64,000 nt of DNA from an uncultured Marinobacter sp. (GTDB taxonomy: Bacteria; Pseudomonadota; Gammaproteobacteria; Pseudomonadales; Oleiphilaceae), in contig NZ_CAMPJO010000001.1 of the NCBI RefSeq assembly GCF_946886895.1, positions 310,001 to 374,000 on the forward strand, read 5' to 3'. This document shows positions 25,934 through 35,923 of this stretch, in pieces. The stretch's first letter is position 1. Each line of letters starts with the position of its first letter. A program made the translations under genes and the position numbers. The notes beneath the pieces were generated by a model, which was given only the letters and a program-made list of their open reading frames with translations, made no database searches and was not told the DNA's origin.

Positions 25934-27514
25934 ATGGCAAACCAGGCTAACACCTCCGTCCGTCGCGCACTGATCAGCGTAAGTGATAAAACCGGCATCG
26001 TCGATTTCGGACGTGCCCTGACCGAGCGTGGCGTTGAGCTGCTCTCCACCGGCGGCACCTACCGCCTCCTGAACGAAAACCGTATTCCGGTCACGGAAGT
26101 CTCCGATTACACCGGTTTCCCGGAAATGATGGATGGCCGGGTGAAAACCCTGCACCCGAAGATTCACGGTGGTATTCTCGGCCGCCGGGGCACCGATGAT
26201 GCCGTCATGTCCGAACATGGCATCAACGCCATCGATATGGTGGTGGTAAATCTGTACCCCTTCGAGCAGACCGTCGCCAACCCGGATTGTGACCTGGCCA
26301 CCGCCATCGAAAACATCGACATCGGCGGTCCGACCATGGTTCGCGCAGCGGCCAAGAACCACAACGATGTGTCGATTGTGGTGAATGCGTCCGATTACAA
26401 CCGGGTTCTGAAAGAGCTGGACGCCAACGACGGCCAGTTGAGCTACGGGACCCGTTTTGATCTGGCGGTCAGGGCGTTTGAGCACACCGCCGGCTACGAT
26501 GGCGCCATCGCCAACTATCTGGGCGGTCGCACGCCAGACAATGACAACGCCGACTTCCCCCGAACCTTCAATGCTCAATACGTGAAGGTACAGGACATGC
26601 GCTACGGCGAAAATCCGCATCAGCGCGCGGCCTTCTACGCCGAGCGCAATCCGAAGGAAGCCTGTGTGGCCACCGCCAGACAGCTGCAGGGCAAGGATCT
26701 GAGTTACAACAATGTGGCCGATACGGATGCCGCCCTGGAGTGCGTGAAACCCTTCGCGGACCCCGCCTGCGTGATCGTGAAACACGCCAACCCCTGCGGC
26801 GTCGCCATTGGCGCCGACATCCGCCAGGCCTATGACCTGGCCTTTGCTACCGATCCCACCTCGGCCTTCGGCGGTATTATTGCGTTCAACCGGGAACTGG
26901 ACGCGGAAACCGCAAAAGCGATCATCGACCGCCAGTTCGTGGAAGTGATCATCGCCCCGACCATCGCACCGGAAGCGGTGGAACTGGTCGCTGCCAAAAA
27001 GAATGTGCGCCTGCTGGCCTGTGGCGAGTTTGACGGCGAGCGCGCCCGCTCCATGGATTACAAGCGCGTGACTGGCGGCCTGCTGGTACAGGACCGGGAT
27101 CTGGGCATGGTCGCCATGAAAGACGTCAAAGTGGTGACCCAACGCCAACCGTCCGAACAGGAACTCAATGACTTGCTGTTTGCCTGGGAAGTGGCGAAAT
27201 ACGTCAAATCCAACGCCATTGTTTACGCCAGGGCCGGTCGCACCATCGGCGTGGGTGCCGGCCAGATGAGCCGGGTCTACAGCGCAAAAATCGCCGGCAT
27301 CAAGGCCGCCGATGAAGGCCTGGAGGTGAAGGGCTCGGTGATGGCCTCTGATGCCTTCTTCCCGTTCCGGGACGGCATTGACGCTGCCGCATCCGCTGGC
27401 ATTACCGCCGTTATCCAGCCTGGCGGCTCCATGCGCGACCAGGAAGTGATCGATGCGGCCAACGAACACGGCATCGCCATGGTCTTCACCGGTATGCGTC
27501 ATTTCCGGCATTAA
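25934..27514 (+). CDS. purH: Bifunctional AICAR formyltransferase/IMP cyclohydrolase
   Basis: A 526-residue enzyme for the last two steps of IMP synthesis. The N-terminal MGS-like IMP cyclohydrolase domain (about residues 1-195) starts with [20 protein letters not shown], and the larger formyltransferase domain holds the catalytic KHANPCGVA lysine-histidine pair (about 280-288) and the C-terminal [12 protein letters not shown] segment. Length agrees with E. coli (529). It is followed by purD after a 116-base gap that contains a long inverted repeat. Confidence 0.97.
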   Translation: MANQANTSVRRALISVSDKTGIVDFGRALTERGVELLSTGGTYRLLNENRIPVTEVSDYTGFPEMMDGRVKTLHPKIHGGILGRRGTDDAVMSEHGINAIDMVVVNLYPFEQTVANPDCDLATAIENIDIGGPTMVRAAAKNHNDVSIVVNASDYNRVLKELDANDGQLSYGTRFDLAVRAFEHTAGYDGAIANYLGGRTPDNDNADFPRTFNAQYVKVQDMRYGENPHQRAAFYAERNPKEACVATARQLQGKDLSYNNVADTDAALECVKPFADPACVIVKHANPCGVAIGADIRQAYDLAFATDPTSAFGGIIAFNRELDAETAKAIIDRQFVEVIIAPTIAPEAVELVAAKKNVRLLACGEFDGERARSMDYKRVTGGLLVQDRDLGMVAMKDVKVVTQRQPSEQELNDLLFAWEVAKYVKSNAIVYARAGRTIGVGAGQMSRVYSAKIAGIKAADEGLEVKGSVMASDAFFPFRDGIDAAASAGITAVIQPGGSMRDQEVIDAANEHGIAMVFTGMRHFRH

Positions 27515-27530
27515 GGGAAGATTCGGGAGT

Positions 27531-27613
27531 GTCGGATTACGCCTTTGGCTAATCCGACCTACGACCTGACACTCGAATACAGTAGGTCGGATTAGCCAAA
27601 GGCGTAATCCGAC
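27531..27613. repeat. Inverted repeat between purH and purD (BIME/REP-like)
   Basis: Two perfect 32-base complementary arms, 27531-27562 and 27582-27613, separated by 19 bases. Each arm is itself palindromic at its ends (GTCGGATTA...TAATCCGAC). The arm resembles the widely dispersed proteobacterial repeat GTAGGTCGGATTAGCC followed by GTAATCCGAC, as I remember it. It starts 16 bases after the purH stop and ends 17 bases before purD, so it would form a large hairpin in a purHD transcript. Confidence 0.88.
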
Positions 27614-27630
27614 AAAACAGGAATACGCTC

Positions 27631-28917
27631 ATGAATATTCTCGTAATCGGCGCCGGCGGCCGTGAACACGCCCTGGCATGGAAAGCCGCCCAGTCACCCA
27701 ACGCGGATCGTGTGTTTGTCGCACCCGGCAATGCCGGCACGGCCCGTGAACCGGGCCTGGAAAACGTCAACATCGACGTGATGGACCTGAACGGCCTGGC
27801 AGACTTTGCCGCCGCCAACCACGTGGGCCTGACCATTGTCGGTCCCGAAGCCCCGCTGGTGGCTGGTATTGTCGACCTGTTCGAGGAGCGCGGCCTGCGG
27901 GTGTTCGGCCCCAGCGCCGGGGCCGCCCAACTGGAAGGCTCCAAGGCCTTCACCAAGGACTTCCTGGAGCGTCAGAAGATCCCTACCGCCGCCTATGGCA
28001 ATTTCACCGATGTCGACCAGGCACTGGACTACGTACGTCAACAGGGCGCACCCATCGTGGTGAAAGCGGATGGCCTGGCTGCCGGCAAGGGCGTCATCGT
28101 TGCCATGACACTGGCAGAGGCGGAAGACGCCATTCGCGACATGCTGGCCGGCAATGCCTTTGGCGAGGCGGGCAGCCGTGTGGTTGTCGAGGAGTTCCTG
28201 GAGGGTGAGGAAGCCAGCTTCATCGTCATGGTCGACGGCGAGCATGTATTGCCCATGGCCACCTCCCAGGACCACAAGCGTGTCGGCGATGGGGATACCG
28301 GCCCCAACACCGGCGGTATGGGCGCCTACTCTCCGGCCCCTGTCGTCACGCCTGATGTGCACCAACGCATTATGGACGAAGTGATCTACCCGACCGTCCG
28401 TGGCATGGCCGCCGAAGGCCATGCCTACAAAGGGTTCCTCTATGCCGGCCTGATGATCGACAGCCAGGGTGTTCCCAAGGTTATTGAGTTCAACTGCCGC
28501 TTCGGCGACCCGGAAACCCAACCAATCATGCTTCGGATGAAGTCCGATCTGGTTGAACTCTGCGATGCCGCCATTGATGGCAAGCTGAACCAATGTCCCT
28601 CTGAATGGGACGACCGCGCTTCCGTTGGCATCGTTCTGGCGGCCGGAGGCTACCCGGGCAGCTACCACAAGGGCGACGTTATCTCCGGTCTGCCTGAAAC
28701 CGAGATCAACGGCGAGAAAATATTCCACGCTGGTACCCGACTCCATGGCGACCAGGTAGTCACCAACGGCGGGCGGGTACTCTGCGCCACCGCCCTGGGC
28801 AATACCGTGACTGAAGCCCAGAAACGCGCCTATGAACTGGCCTCCCAGGTCCGTTGGGAAGGCGCATTTTACCGAAAGGACATTGCCTATCGGGCCATTG
28901 CCCGCGAGCAGTCCTGA
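27631..28917 (+). CDS. purD: Phosphoribosylamine-glycine ligase
   Basis: A 428-residue ATP-grasp enzyme, joining glycine to phosphoribosylamine in purine synthesis. Motifs: the N-terminal MNILVIGAGGREHALAWK, the ATP-grasp segment VKADGLAAGKGVIVA (about residues 143-157), and the GDPETQ metal-binding motif (about 292-297). Length matches E. coli (429). It lies downstream of purH, as in enterobacteria, with the inverted repeat between. Confidence 0.97.
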   Translation: MNILVIGAGGREHALAWKAAQSPNADRVFVAPGNAGTAREPGLENVNIDVMDLNGLADFAAANHVGLTIVGPEAPLVAGIVDLFEERGLRVFGPSAGAAQLEGSKAFTKDFLERQKIPTAAYGNFTDVDQALDYVRQQGAPIVVKADGLAAGKGVIVAMTLAEAEDAIRDMLAGNAFGEAGSRVVVEEFLEGEEASFIVMVDGEHVLPMATSQDHKRVGDGDTGPNTGGMGAYSPAPVVTPDVHQRIMDEVIYPTVRGMAAEGHAYKGFLYAGLMIDSQGVPKVIEFNCRFGDPETQPIMLRMKSDLVELCDAAIDGKLNQCPSEWDDRASVGIVLAAGGYPGSYHKGDVISGLPETEINGEKIFHAGTRLHGDQVVTNGGRVLCATALGNTVTEAQKRAYELASQVRWEGAFYRKDIAYRAIAREQS

Positions 28918-28921
28918 ACCG

Positions 28922-29011
28922 ATGACACTGAATAACTACAACGAATTCGGGCTGATTGTTGCCAGTATTGCGCTGGCCAGTCACCTGCTGGAGAGAACCG
29001 CGACGGATTAA
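28922..29011 (+). other. Short reading frame after purD, uncertain
   Basis: A 29-residue frame from ATG 28922, 5 bases after purD, with a partly hydrophobic middle (FGLIVASIALASHLL). It overlaps the last bases of the convergent EgtB-like gene by 4. Too short to identify; it may be the N-terminal stub of a lost membrane protein or non-coding. Confidence 0.2.
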
Positions 29012-30375
29012 CGCGCACAGGTCCGGAACCCGGTATAGACATCGTTCCGAAGCGGCAGGTAGGCCTGCCGGTAGGTTCCGCGTATCAGGCAGGAAGACGT
29101 GGCACAGCTGCCGCCCCGGGAGACCTTGTGGTCACCGAACTGCAGCGTGGACATAAAAGGGTACATATCGACCTTGAAGCCGTCGTAGGGAAAGAACTGG
29201 CTGCTGGTCCACTCCCAGACCGTGCCGATCATCTGGCGGCCGCCAAACGGACTGTCCCCCTCCGGAAAATCAGACACCGGGTTCCGTGCCATGGCCCGGC
29301 CGTTGAGATCGGCACGCCGCTCATCCGGCGCGGCATTGCCCCAGGGGAAACGCCGGAACGGCTTGCCCGGGCGATTGCCAAGGGCGGCGGCTTCCCACTC
29401 AAACTCTGTCGGTAGACGGCGCCCCGCCCACTGGCAGTAGGCTTCCGCCTCCCAATAGGTCACATGGGTGACCGGCGCATCCGGCACCAGGGGTTGCCAC
29501 CGGTCAAATACCCGCTCCTGCCACTGATCTTCATGCCAGCGCCAGTACAGCGGGTGGCGAGGTAAACGCAACAGTGGCTCGTCACTGCCATGAACCAGGG
29601 CAACATCGGTTTCGGTCTGCAGCCATTTCTGTCCGCCGAAGGACCACAACCCGGAGCGCTTATAGCCACCATCCTCGACAAATGCCATGAACTGGCGATT
29701 GCTGACCAGGCATTTGGACATGGAGAACGGATCCAGTATTACCGTGAATCCGGGCTTTTCATTATCAAAGGCAAAATCGTCCCCGGCATAACGCGCCGAT
29801 TCACCGGGCATACCGATCAACCATTCCCCGGCAGGAACCAACATGTCGCCATCGTCGGGTTCGCCCGGCGCAGGCCGGTACAGATCCGTCCCGGCGGGCG
29901 CCGGATAGCCCACCGTCTGCCGGCACCAGATCATGGACTCAATGTGCATGTTCTGGTGGTAAACCGCGTACCGGTAGAGGTACAGGGCCTGGTCGGTCAA
30001 TGGCTGAGTTTTTATCCGCTCGGCCACCCGGTCATAGATGACATTGAAGTACGCCAGTGTTTGCTGGCGTCCGGGAAACAGATCCCGGTTCCAGCGGTCC
30101 CGGTGCTCCACATGGAAGGAATCCCAGAGATCGTCCATGGACGGATCATAACTGGGCGTACCGTCCAGCAGGTTGAACACGAACACCTCGTAGAAGAAGG
30201 CGGCGTGGCCCATTTCCCAGAGCGGCGGATTCACGCCAGGATGCCAGGGCACATCCAACCATTCTTCCGGCAGCGAACAAACCAGGCTCTCCGTGCGTTT
30301 TCGCGTCCACTCAAGCTGGCTCAGCAGTTCCGCCCTGACCTGATCGGAGCGTTCAATCGTTGTCATGTTGCCCAT
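29008..30375 (-). CDS. EgtB/SenA-like iron-dependent sulfoxide or selenium C-X bond-forming enzyme
   Basis: A 455-residue protein with a DinB-like N-terminal domain and a C-terminal formylglycine-generating-enzyme (FGE-sulfatase) domain, the architecture of ergothioneine synthase EgtB and selenoneine synthase SenA. Probable iron-binding histidines are in WEMGHAAFFYE (about residue 54) and YHQNMHIES (about 138 and 142). The FGE part has VPAGEWLIGMPGES, RRLPTEFEWEAAA and the C-terminal SRGGSCATSSCLIRGTYRQ. No egtD-like methyltransferase, senB or senC is beside it, so which reaction it performs cannot be decided here. Start codons cluster at 30366-30393; 30375 has AGAGG at suitable spacing. Confidence 0.75.
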   Translation of the reverse strand: MGNMTTIERSDQVRAELLSQLEWTRKRTESLVCSLPEEWLDVPWHPGVNPPLWEMGHAAFFYEVFVFNLLDGTPSYDPSMDDLWDSFHVEHRDRWNRDLFPGRQQTLAYFNVIYDRVAERIKTQPLTDQALYLYRYAVYHQNMHIESMIWCRQTVGYPAPAGTDLYRPAPGEPDDGDMLVPAGEWLIGMPGESARYAGDDFAFDNEKPGFTVILDPFSMSKCLVSNRQFMAFVEDGGYKRSGLWSFGGQKWLQTETDVALVHGSDEPLLRLPRHPLYWRWHEDQWQERVFDRWQPLVPDAPVTHVTYWEAEAYCQWAGRRLPTEFEWEAAALGNRPGKPFRRFPWGNAAPDERRADLNGRAMARNPVSDFPEGDSPFGGRQMIGTVWEWTSSQFFPYDGFKVDMYPFMSTLQFGDHKVSRGGSCATSSCLIRGTYRQAYLPLRNDVYTGFRTCAR

Positions 30376-30522
30376 CATCCACCTCTGCGTCATCCGCCAT
30401 CAGCATACCAGAGACAAAATTCCGGGCGTTAGAGGGTTACCCGCTTCAGACCTTGACCCAAAGCGACCCGGCAACTCCGATACGAATGATTTGATAACCC
30501 GGATTCAGACACAACCAAAAAA

Positions 30523-30578
30523 CGAAACCCCGCACAGGGCGGGGTTTCGGGTTCGAAGCAGGCCCTCTGGCCTGCTTC
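30523..30578 (-). terminator. Terminator and second hairpin after aceA
   Basis: On the minus strand the stem CGAAACCCCGC / GCGGGGTTTCG (30523-30533, 30539-30549) is followed by a run of U (AAAAAA on the plus strand at about 30517-30522), an intrinsic terminator for aceA. A second perfect 10-bp hairpin, GAAGCAGGCC / GGCCTGCTTC (30555-30564, 30569-30578), lies between it and the gene. Confidence 0.85.
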
Positions 30579-30600
30579 AGCAACATCTGAGCCGTATCGG

Positions 30601-32193
30601 TTAACCGAACTGGTTCATGGTGTTGTCTTTGCCACCGGCTTTCAGTGCGGCGTCACCGGCAAAGAATTCCTTGTGGTCGTCACCGATGTTGGAGCCCGCC
30701 ATATCCTGGTGCTTGACGGTGGCGATACCCTGACGGATCTCCTTGCGCTGAACACCAGCAACGTAAGCCAGCATGCCTTCGTCACCGAAGTAGCCTTTGG
30801 CCAGGTTGTCGGTAGACAGAGCCGCCGTGTGGTATGTCGGCAGGGTGATCAGGTGGTGGAAGATACCCGCTTCACGAGCGCCATCGCGCTGGAAGTTAGC
30901 AGTCCACTGATCCGCCAGCTGGCCAAGGTCGGTTTCGTCGTACTTGGCGTTCATCAGGTCCGCACGCTCGTAAGCGGAAACGTCCTTGCCTTCTTCCTTC
31001 CAGGCATCGAATACCTGCTGACGGAAGTTCAGGGTCCAGTTGAAGGACGGGCTGTTGTTGTAAACCAGCTTGGCATCGGGGACCACTTCCTTGATGCGGT
31101 TAACCATGGCAGCGATCTGGCCAACGTGCGGCTTTTCGGTTTCGATCCACAGCAGGTCGGCACCGTTCTGCAGGCTGGTGATACAGTCCAGAACCACACG
31201 GTCTTCGCCGGTGCCCGGCTTGAACTGGAACAGGCCGGATGCCAGACGCTTCGGACGTACCAGCTGGCCCTTCTGCTTGATCACAACGTCACCGTTATTG
31301 ATGTCTTCCGCTTTCTCGATCACTTCGCCATCGATGAAGCTGTTGTACTGGTCGCCCAGATCACCCGGCTCGTTGGTCACGGCGATCTTCTGAGTCAGGC
31401 CGGCACCCAGGGAGTCGGTACGGGCAACGATGACACCGTCGTCTACACCCAGCTCGAGGAACGCCAGACGAACGGCATTGATCTTGGACAGGAAGTCAGC
31501 GTGCGGCACGGTGACCTTGCCGTCCTGGTGACCACACTGCTTCTCGTCGGACACCTGGTTTTCGATCTGGATGCAGCAGGCACCGGCTTCGATCATCTGC
31601 TTGGCCAGCAGGTAAGTCGCTTCTGCGTTACCAAAGCCCGCATCGATGTCGGCAATGATCGGCACAACATGAGTTTCGTGGCTATCGATCTGCTTGATCA
31701 GTTCTTCAGCCTTGGCATTGTCGCCGGCATTCTCGGCTTCTTCCAGGGCACGGAACAAGTGGTTCAGTTCCCAGGAATCGGCCTGACGCAGGAAGGTGTA
31801 AAGTTCTTCAATCAGGCCGGAAACCGCAGTCTTCTCGTGCATGGACTGGTCAGGCAGCGGGCCAAACTCAGAACGCAGGGCGGCAACCATCCAACCAGAC
31901 AGGTACAGGTAACGACGCTTGGTGGTACCGAAATGCTTCTTGATGGACAGCAGCTTCTGCTGGCCAATGAAGCCGTGCCAGCAACCCAGAGACTGGGTGT
32001 ACTGAGACGTGTCCTTGTCGTAGTTGGCCATGTCTTCGCGCATGATCTTGGCGGTGTACTTGGCGATGTCCAGGCCAGTCTTGAACTTGTTCTGGGCGCG
32101 CATGCGAGCGGCGTGCTTCGGGTTGATGGCGTTCCAGGTCGGGTGCTGCTTCAACAGGGAAGCAATCTGGTCAACGTCGTTTGCGTAGGGCAT
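30601..32193 (-). CDS. aceA: Isocitrate lyase
   Basis: A 530-residue glyoxylate-cycle enzyme that cleaves isocitrate to succinate and glyoxylate for growth on acetate and fatty acids. The catalytic motif is KQCGH (in SDEKQCGHQDGK, about residue 219), the variant of the longer Pseudomonas/Acinetobacter-type enzyme (531 residues) rather than the KKCGH of E. coli. Other markers are PIIADIDAGFGN (about 178-189) and NNSPSFNW. ATG 32193 has AGGA 8 bases upstream, and the reading frame beyond it is not family sequence. It probably works with the acyl-CoA dehydrogenase and lipase genes of this window in lipid use. Confidence 0.96.
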   Translation of the reverse strand: MPYANDVDQIASLLKQHPTWNAINPKHAARMRAQNKFKTGLDIAKYTAKIMREDMANYDKDTSQYTQSLGCWHGFIGQQKLLSIKKHFGTTKRRYLYLSGWMVAALRSEFGPLPDQSMHEKTAVSGLIEELYTFLRQADSWELNHLFRALEEAENAGDNAKAEELIKQIDSHETHVVPIIADIDAGFGNAEATYLLAKQMIEAGACCIQIENQVSDEKQCGHQDGKVTVPHADFLSKINAVRLAFLELGVDDGVIVARTDSLGAGLTQKIAVTNEPGDLGDQYNSFIDGEVIEKAEDINNGDVVIKQKGQLVRPKRLASGLFQFKPGTGEDRVVLDCITSLQNGADLLWIETEKPHVGQIAAMVNRIKEVVPDAKLVYNNSPSFNWTLNFRQQVFDAWKEEGKDVSAYERADLMNAKYDETDLGQLADQWTANFQRDGAREAGIFHHLITLPTYHTAALSTDNLAKGYFGDEGMLAYVAGVQRKEIRQGIATVKHQDMAGSNIGDDHKEFFAGDAALKAGGKDNTMNQFG

Positions 32194-32430
32194 GGTCTCA
32201 ATCCTTTCTACGTTGGTTATCTGATCACGTGCGGAAGCGCTTGACGCATCATCCGAAACCGGCGGACTGCTCATTTTTTAAGCTAACCGCTGGCATTGAC
32301 CCTTACTGTAGTGGTTCCGATTTTATAATTGAAATTTATAAGATCTATATTCGGCATTTTTTCAATGAATGCTGGAAATGCCATTTCCGTCACCACGGAC
32401 CACACGCCGAAACGCAGGCAAGTACCGGCC

Positions 32431-34377
32431 TCAGGACTGACACAACACCACCAGGCGATCGCCCGGCTGAAGGTCAAGGTAGTCCTTTCTGGGTGGGTTC
32501 AGGCAAACGTGGCGACCGGAAGCATCCGGCCGATGACGGACAACACCCAGGGCTATCTCGCCCTCCCGGCCCAGAATTTTCTCAAGCAAATGGAAGTCAG
32601 CACTGGCGGGTAACGGGTAATCCGCCGGATCCCGGAACTGGATTTCCGCGCCCCCGACCGTGAACAGTTCATCCAACACCACTCTCAGTTCCCGCCGGAG
32701 CGCCACCTGCGCCAGGACATGGCTCAGAATCATCGGGCTGATCAATATTTCACTGCGATGCCCATACAGGAGCGGGCGATTGTCCGGATCGCTCAGTTCC
32801 ATGATCAGTTGAGGCCGCCGGGCATATTCCGACAGTATGTCCTCCAGTTGCAGATACCCCACCATGGCCCGGGCGTCAGCCTCCTCCCCGGAGGCAAGGC
32901 GGTCGCTGCTAAGCAGGATGATGGTGTCGTAGGCCTCCGGCTGAACCGAGCGCAGCTCACCCTCGACCATGTAATCCGCTTCGATATGGCGACACCGGAC
33001 CCGGGAGTGTTCACCCACGTACTGATGGATGGCCTGCTCCCGCTCGGATCGAGGTACCACCGATACCAGGTCCAGTTCAAAACGGCAGTCATCGTAGCTG
33101 GCAAATTCAGCCACCAGACTCGGTACGCGGCGGTTCCAGCCCAGTACCAGGACACGATGCTCATTCGGGCGCGAAACCCGGGACGTGACCGGGCCCTGGT
33201 CCCGCACCACCTCCGGCAGGGTCGGCCGCTTGGGCTCAGGCTCGGTTTGTGCGTAATCCCGGGCCATCATGATCACCCGGTCGTCCGCTTCGATGCGGGT
33301 GGACGAGGGTGCGACCAGGCGCACTTCCCAACCCCCGGGCGCCCCTCGCAGCAAACCCAGCACAATCGCGTCGGGACGTGCCATGGCCAGCTCGCCCAGC
33401 GACAGTCCCGCCACCGATTCGCCGCCTCGAACGTAGATTTCGTTGCCTTCACCGGCGGTCAGCAGTTCGTTGTAGATTTCCGAGAGCCCCGGATGAAGGA
33501 TGTTCTGCACCATCAATCGGCTGATGGTGGCGTCTCCCGCCACCACCTCGACAGCCCCGGGATAAGCCCGTTCAATCACCGGAAGCTTTCGTACATCCTG
33601 TATTTCCGCCACCACAAACGGCAGCGTGGCTTGCAATTGACGGGCCTGCGCCGAGATCGAGAGCAACGCCTTGACGGTTTCGACGTCCGAGGTGACCAGG
33701 CTGCCGGCCTCGTGGGCCGCGCTGGGCACGATTACCGCCGCCGCATCCAGGCAGGCAACCCGGTGCAAGGCATCCGGCTGGATGGCTGAGCCGGAACGCA
33801 GAATGATCTGCCGGGACTTACGGCCAATGCCGGGTTCCGAGCGTAACTGGTGAACCTGGGCCGCCGAGGCGGTTTCCGACAGCACAACCAGATTCAGTGT
33901 CTGGGCATCGTGCTTTTCCAGGAAACGACGAACCCGGCCAGACGCCCCCAGCAGCTCCGACAACAACGGCAACGTCTGGCTGGTCCAGCCCAGCACGACC
34001 ACATGGTTTTTCAGCGTCACCGGCGTCAGTCCGCGCTCCAGCTCCGCCATTTTCGCGATCAACCAACGGGTCAGGATGGCCACCAGCGTACCCATGAACA
34101 CCACATAACCACTGATGGTCAGCAGGGTTGAGACAAATCGCTGCCAGGTGCCAACATCGTCCCCCAGGTACCCGGGGTCCGTCAGCCGCAAAAAGGCCCA
34201 CCAGATAGCCGAGCCCGCGTCCTCGAACTCTCCCCCCTGGGGCATCACCAGAAGGCCGCCGACGAGCGATATCAGACCGATAAACACACCGACGACCAGG
34301 AGCTGAAAGCCCGCTCCCTTCACCAACTGGCGCTCCACAATAAATTTCAGGCGATCAATTAACCGGAAGGGCAGCAT
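32431..34377 (-). CDS. CASTOR/POLLUX/SYM8-type ion channel protein
   Basis: A 648-residue membrane protein. Two membrane segments (about residues 23-44 and 82-105) flank a pore-like loop AIWWAFLRLTDPGYLGDD (about 57-74), followed by two RCK/TrkA-N-like cytosolic units: one starts at HVVVLGWTSQTLPLL (about 125) and another at HRVLVLGWNRRVPSLV (about 410). This is the layout of the plant CASTOR/POLLUX channels and their bacterial homologues. The ion is not certain (potassium or calcium). ATG 34377 has AGAGGA 5 bases upstream. It begins 43 bases after a SulP transporter fragment on the same strand. Confidence 0.85.
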   Translation of the reverse strand: MLPFRLIDRLKFIVERQLVKGAGFQLLVVGVFIGLISLVGGLLVMPQGGEFEDAGSAIWWAFLRLTDPGYLGDDVGTWQRFVSTLLTISGYVVFMGTLVAILTRWLIAKMAELERGLTPVTLKNHVVVLGWTSQTLPLLSELLGASGRVRRFLEKHDAQTLNLVVLSETASAAQVHQLRSEPGIGRKSRQIILRSGSAIQPDALHRVACLDAAAVIVPSAAHEAGSLVTSDVETVKALLSISAQARQLQATLPFVVAEIQDVRKLPVIERAYPGAVEVVAGDATISRLMVQNILHPGLSEIYNELLTAGEGNEIYVRGGESVAGLSLGELAMARPDAIVLGLLRGAPGGWEVRLVAPSSTRIEADDRVIMMARDYAQTEPEPKRPTLPEVVRDQGPVTSRVSRPNEHRVLVLGWNRRVPSLVAEFASYDDCRFELDLVSVVPRSEREQAIHQYVGEHSRVRCRHIEADYMVEGELRSVQPEAYDTIILLSSDRLASGEEADARAMVGYLQLEDILSEYARRPQLIMELSDPDNRPLLYGHRSEILISPMILSHVLAQVALRRELRVVLDELFTVGGAEIQFRDPADYPLPASADFHLLEKILGREGEIALGVVRHRPDASGRHVCLNPPRKDYLDLQPGDRLVVLCQS

Positions 34378-34420
34378 GGTATTCCTCTTGTTCACGATGG
34401 GTTGATCACCCAAGGGTATA

Positions 34421-34825
34421 TCATCGGGATACTTTGGGACTCAGGAACTCGTCGTGCGATCTGACCAGGGCGCTCATTTCATCAAGCTCCGGCAACGCGC
34501 CTGCCAGAACCACCAGCTTGCCCCAGTAGTGCTCAGGCATGTCGCCAACCGGCAGGCCAAAAAAGTCTCGGATCTGGAGGGTTACGATCACTACGGCAAT
34601 CCCTCCGGTAAACCCCAGGGTGACTGATTCGGGAATGTAGTCAATAAACCGGCCAAGTCGCATCACGGCCATAATGATCAGCAACACTCCCGACATCAGC
34701 GTTGCCAGCAGCAAACCACCCAGCCCGTAGGTCTGGGCGATCCGCAGGGAAAACAGGTGAGCGCGGTGGGGCATGAAGGTCTCGTCTATTGCAATAGGTC
34801 GGGTTAGATTATAGAAAGTCTGCAA
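34421..34825 (-). pseudogene. SulP family anion transporter remnant
   Basis: A 134-codon open frame that covers only a central piece of a SulP/DauA-type permease. It contains YGLGGLLLATLMSGVLL, an amphipathic RLGRFIDYIPESVTLGFTGG segment and IAVVIVTLQIRDFFGL, all hallmark SulP sequence. The N-terminal membrane segments and the C-terminal STAS domain are missing; SulP proteins are normally about 500-570 residues. The first 18 codons (from TTG 34825) look like intergenic sequence rather than protein. It is most simply explained as a deletion remnant just upstream of the channel gene. Confidence 0.75.
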
Positions 34826-34918
34826 ACTTATCGGGGATTATAGATAAGGAAAACCGGGACCGGACTGGCATAACCATTGAAAAAAGATCCCGATCCTCGC
34901 CGGAGCGTCGTAACCAAC

Positions 34919-35923
34919 ATGAAACCTGTCCCGCCCACCCTGCTGCTTTTTGTACTGTTTGCTTTTAACGGGTGCACCGCCATGCCTGCATCCGACAGAC
35001 CGGGCACTCCGCCCCCGCCGCAAACCCAGTACGACGCCCGGATCGTTGAACCGGAAAGTGGCGCCACCCTCACCCCGGAGCAACTGGCCCGTCGCCTGGC
35101 CGATACGGATGTGGTGATTGTCGGCGAGTATCACGGCCACCATGGTTCGCATTTATTGCAGTCCCGGCTACAGACTGCTCTCTATCGGCAGCAGCCCAGG
35201 CAGGTCCTGTCCATGGAACAGTTCAATCTGGACCATCAACCGGACCTGGATCGGTATCTCCAGGGCGAAACCGGGGAAACGGAAATGATCAGGGATGCCG
35301 GCGCCTGGGACAATTACCGGGCCTCCTATCGGCCCCTGGTGGAATTTGCGCGCCAGAAGAGTCTGCCAGTCATCGCTGCCAATGCCCCGGCGGATGTTGT
35401 CCGCTGTGTCGGGCGCAAGGGCCCCTCCTATCTCGACAAAGTTCCCGGAAGCATCCGTCAGGCACTGCCCTCAGAGCCATTCATGGACACCACCGCTTAC
35501 CGTGAGAAGTTTGCAGATGCCATTGGCGCCAGCCATCAGGGCGACGGCACCGTGAACAAACGTATGGAGAACACCTACAAGGCCCAACTGCTCCGGGATA
35601 ACACCATGGCAGCACGAATTATCGAGGCGAGGACCCGGTTTCCGGGGCATCAGGTGCTGCACCTGACGGGCACCTTCCATAGTGAAGACAGACTGGGAAC
35701 CGTGGCATTGCTGAAACAGCGGGCGCCGCAACTCTCTGTTGCCGTCATCAGCCCGGTGTTATGGCCGGCAACAACCCGCAAACCGCCTCTGGAACAAAAT
35801 AGGGCGAAAGGCGACTTCCTCTACTTTATCCAGCCGTTGCCCGACGAGTTCAAGGATCCCCAGCGTGAACGTGAAGCTTTGACGGTTCGCTTCCAGCGTG
35901 CCCCCAGCAACACCTGCAATTGA
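34919..35923 (+). CDS. ChaN family lipoprotein
   Basis: A 334-residue putative lipoprotein. The signal segment PPTLLLFVLFAFNGC ends in a lipobox-like FNGC, a loose fit. The rest is the ChaN (DUF399) fold: VVIVGEYHGHHGSHLLQ (about residues 70-86), LSMEQFNLDHQPDLD (about 100-114), and the C-terminal HLTGTFHSEDRLG. ChaN-like proteins bind haem and are linked to iron uptake. ATG 34919 is chosen over an upstream TTG at 34877. No Fur box is evident in the 93 bases upstream. Confidence 0.82.
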   Translation: MKPVPPTLLLFVLFAFNGCTAMPASDRPGTPPPPQTQYDARIVEPESGATLTPEQLARRLADTDVVIVGEYHGHHGSHLLQSRLQTALYRQQPRQVLSMEQFNLDHQPDLDRYLQGETGETEMIRDAGAWDNYRASYRPLVEFARQKSLPVIAANAPADVVRCVGRKGPSYLDKVPGSIRQALPSEPFMDTTAYREKFADAIGASHQGDGTVNKRMENTYKAQLLRDNTMAARIIEARTRFPGHQVLHLTGTFHSEDRLGTVALLKQRAPQLSVAVISPVLWPATTRKPPLEQNRAKGDFLYFIQPLPDEFKDPQREREALTVRFQRAPSNTCN

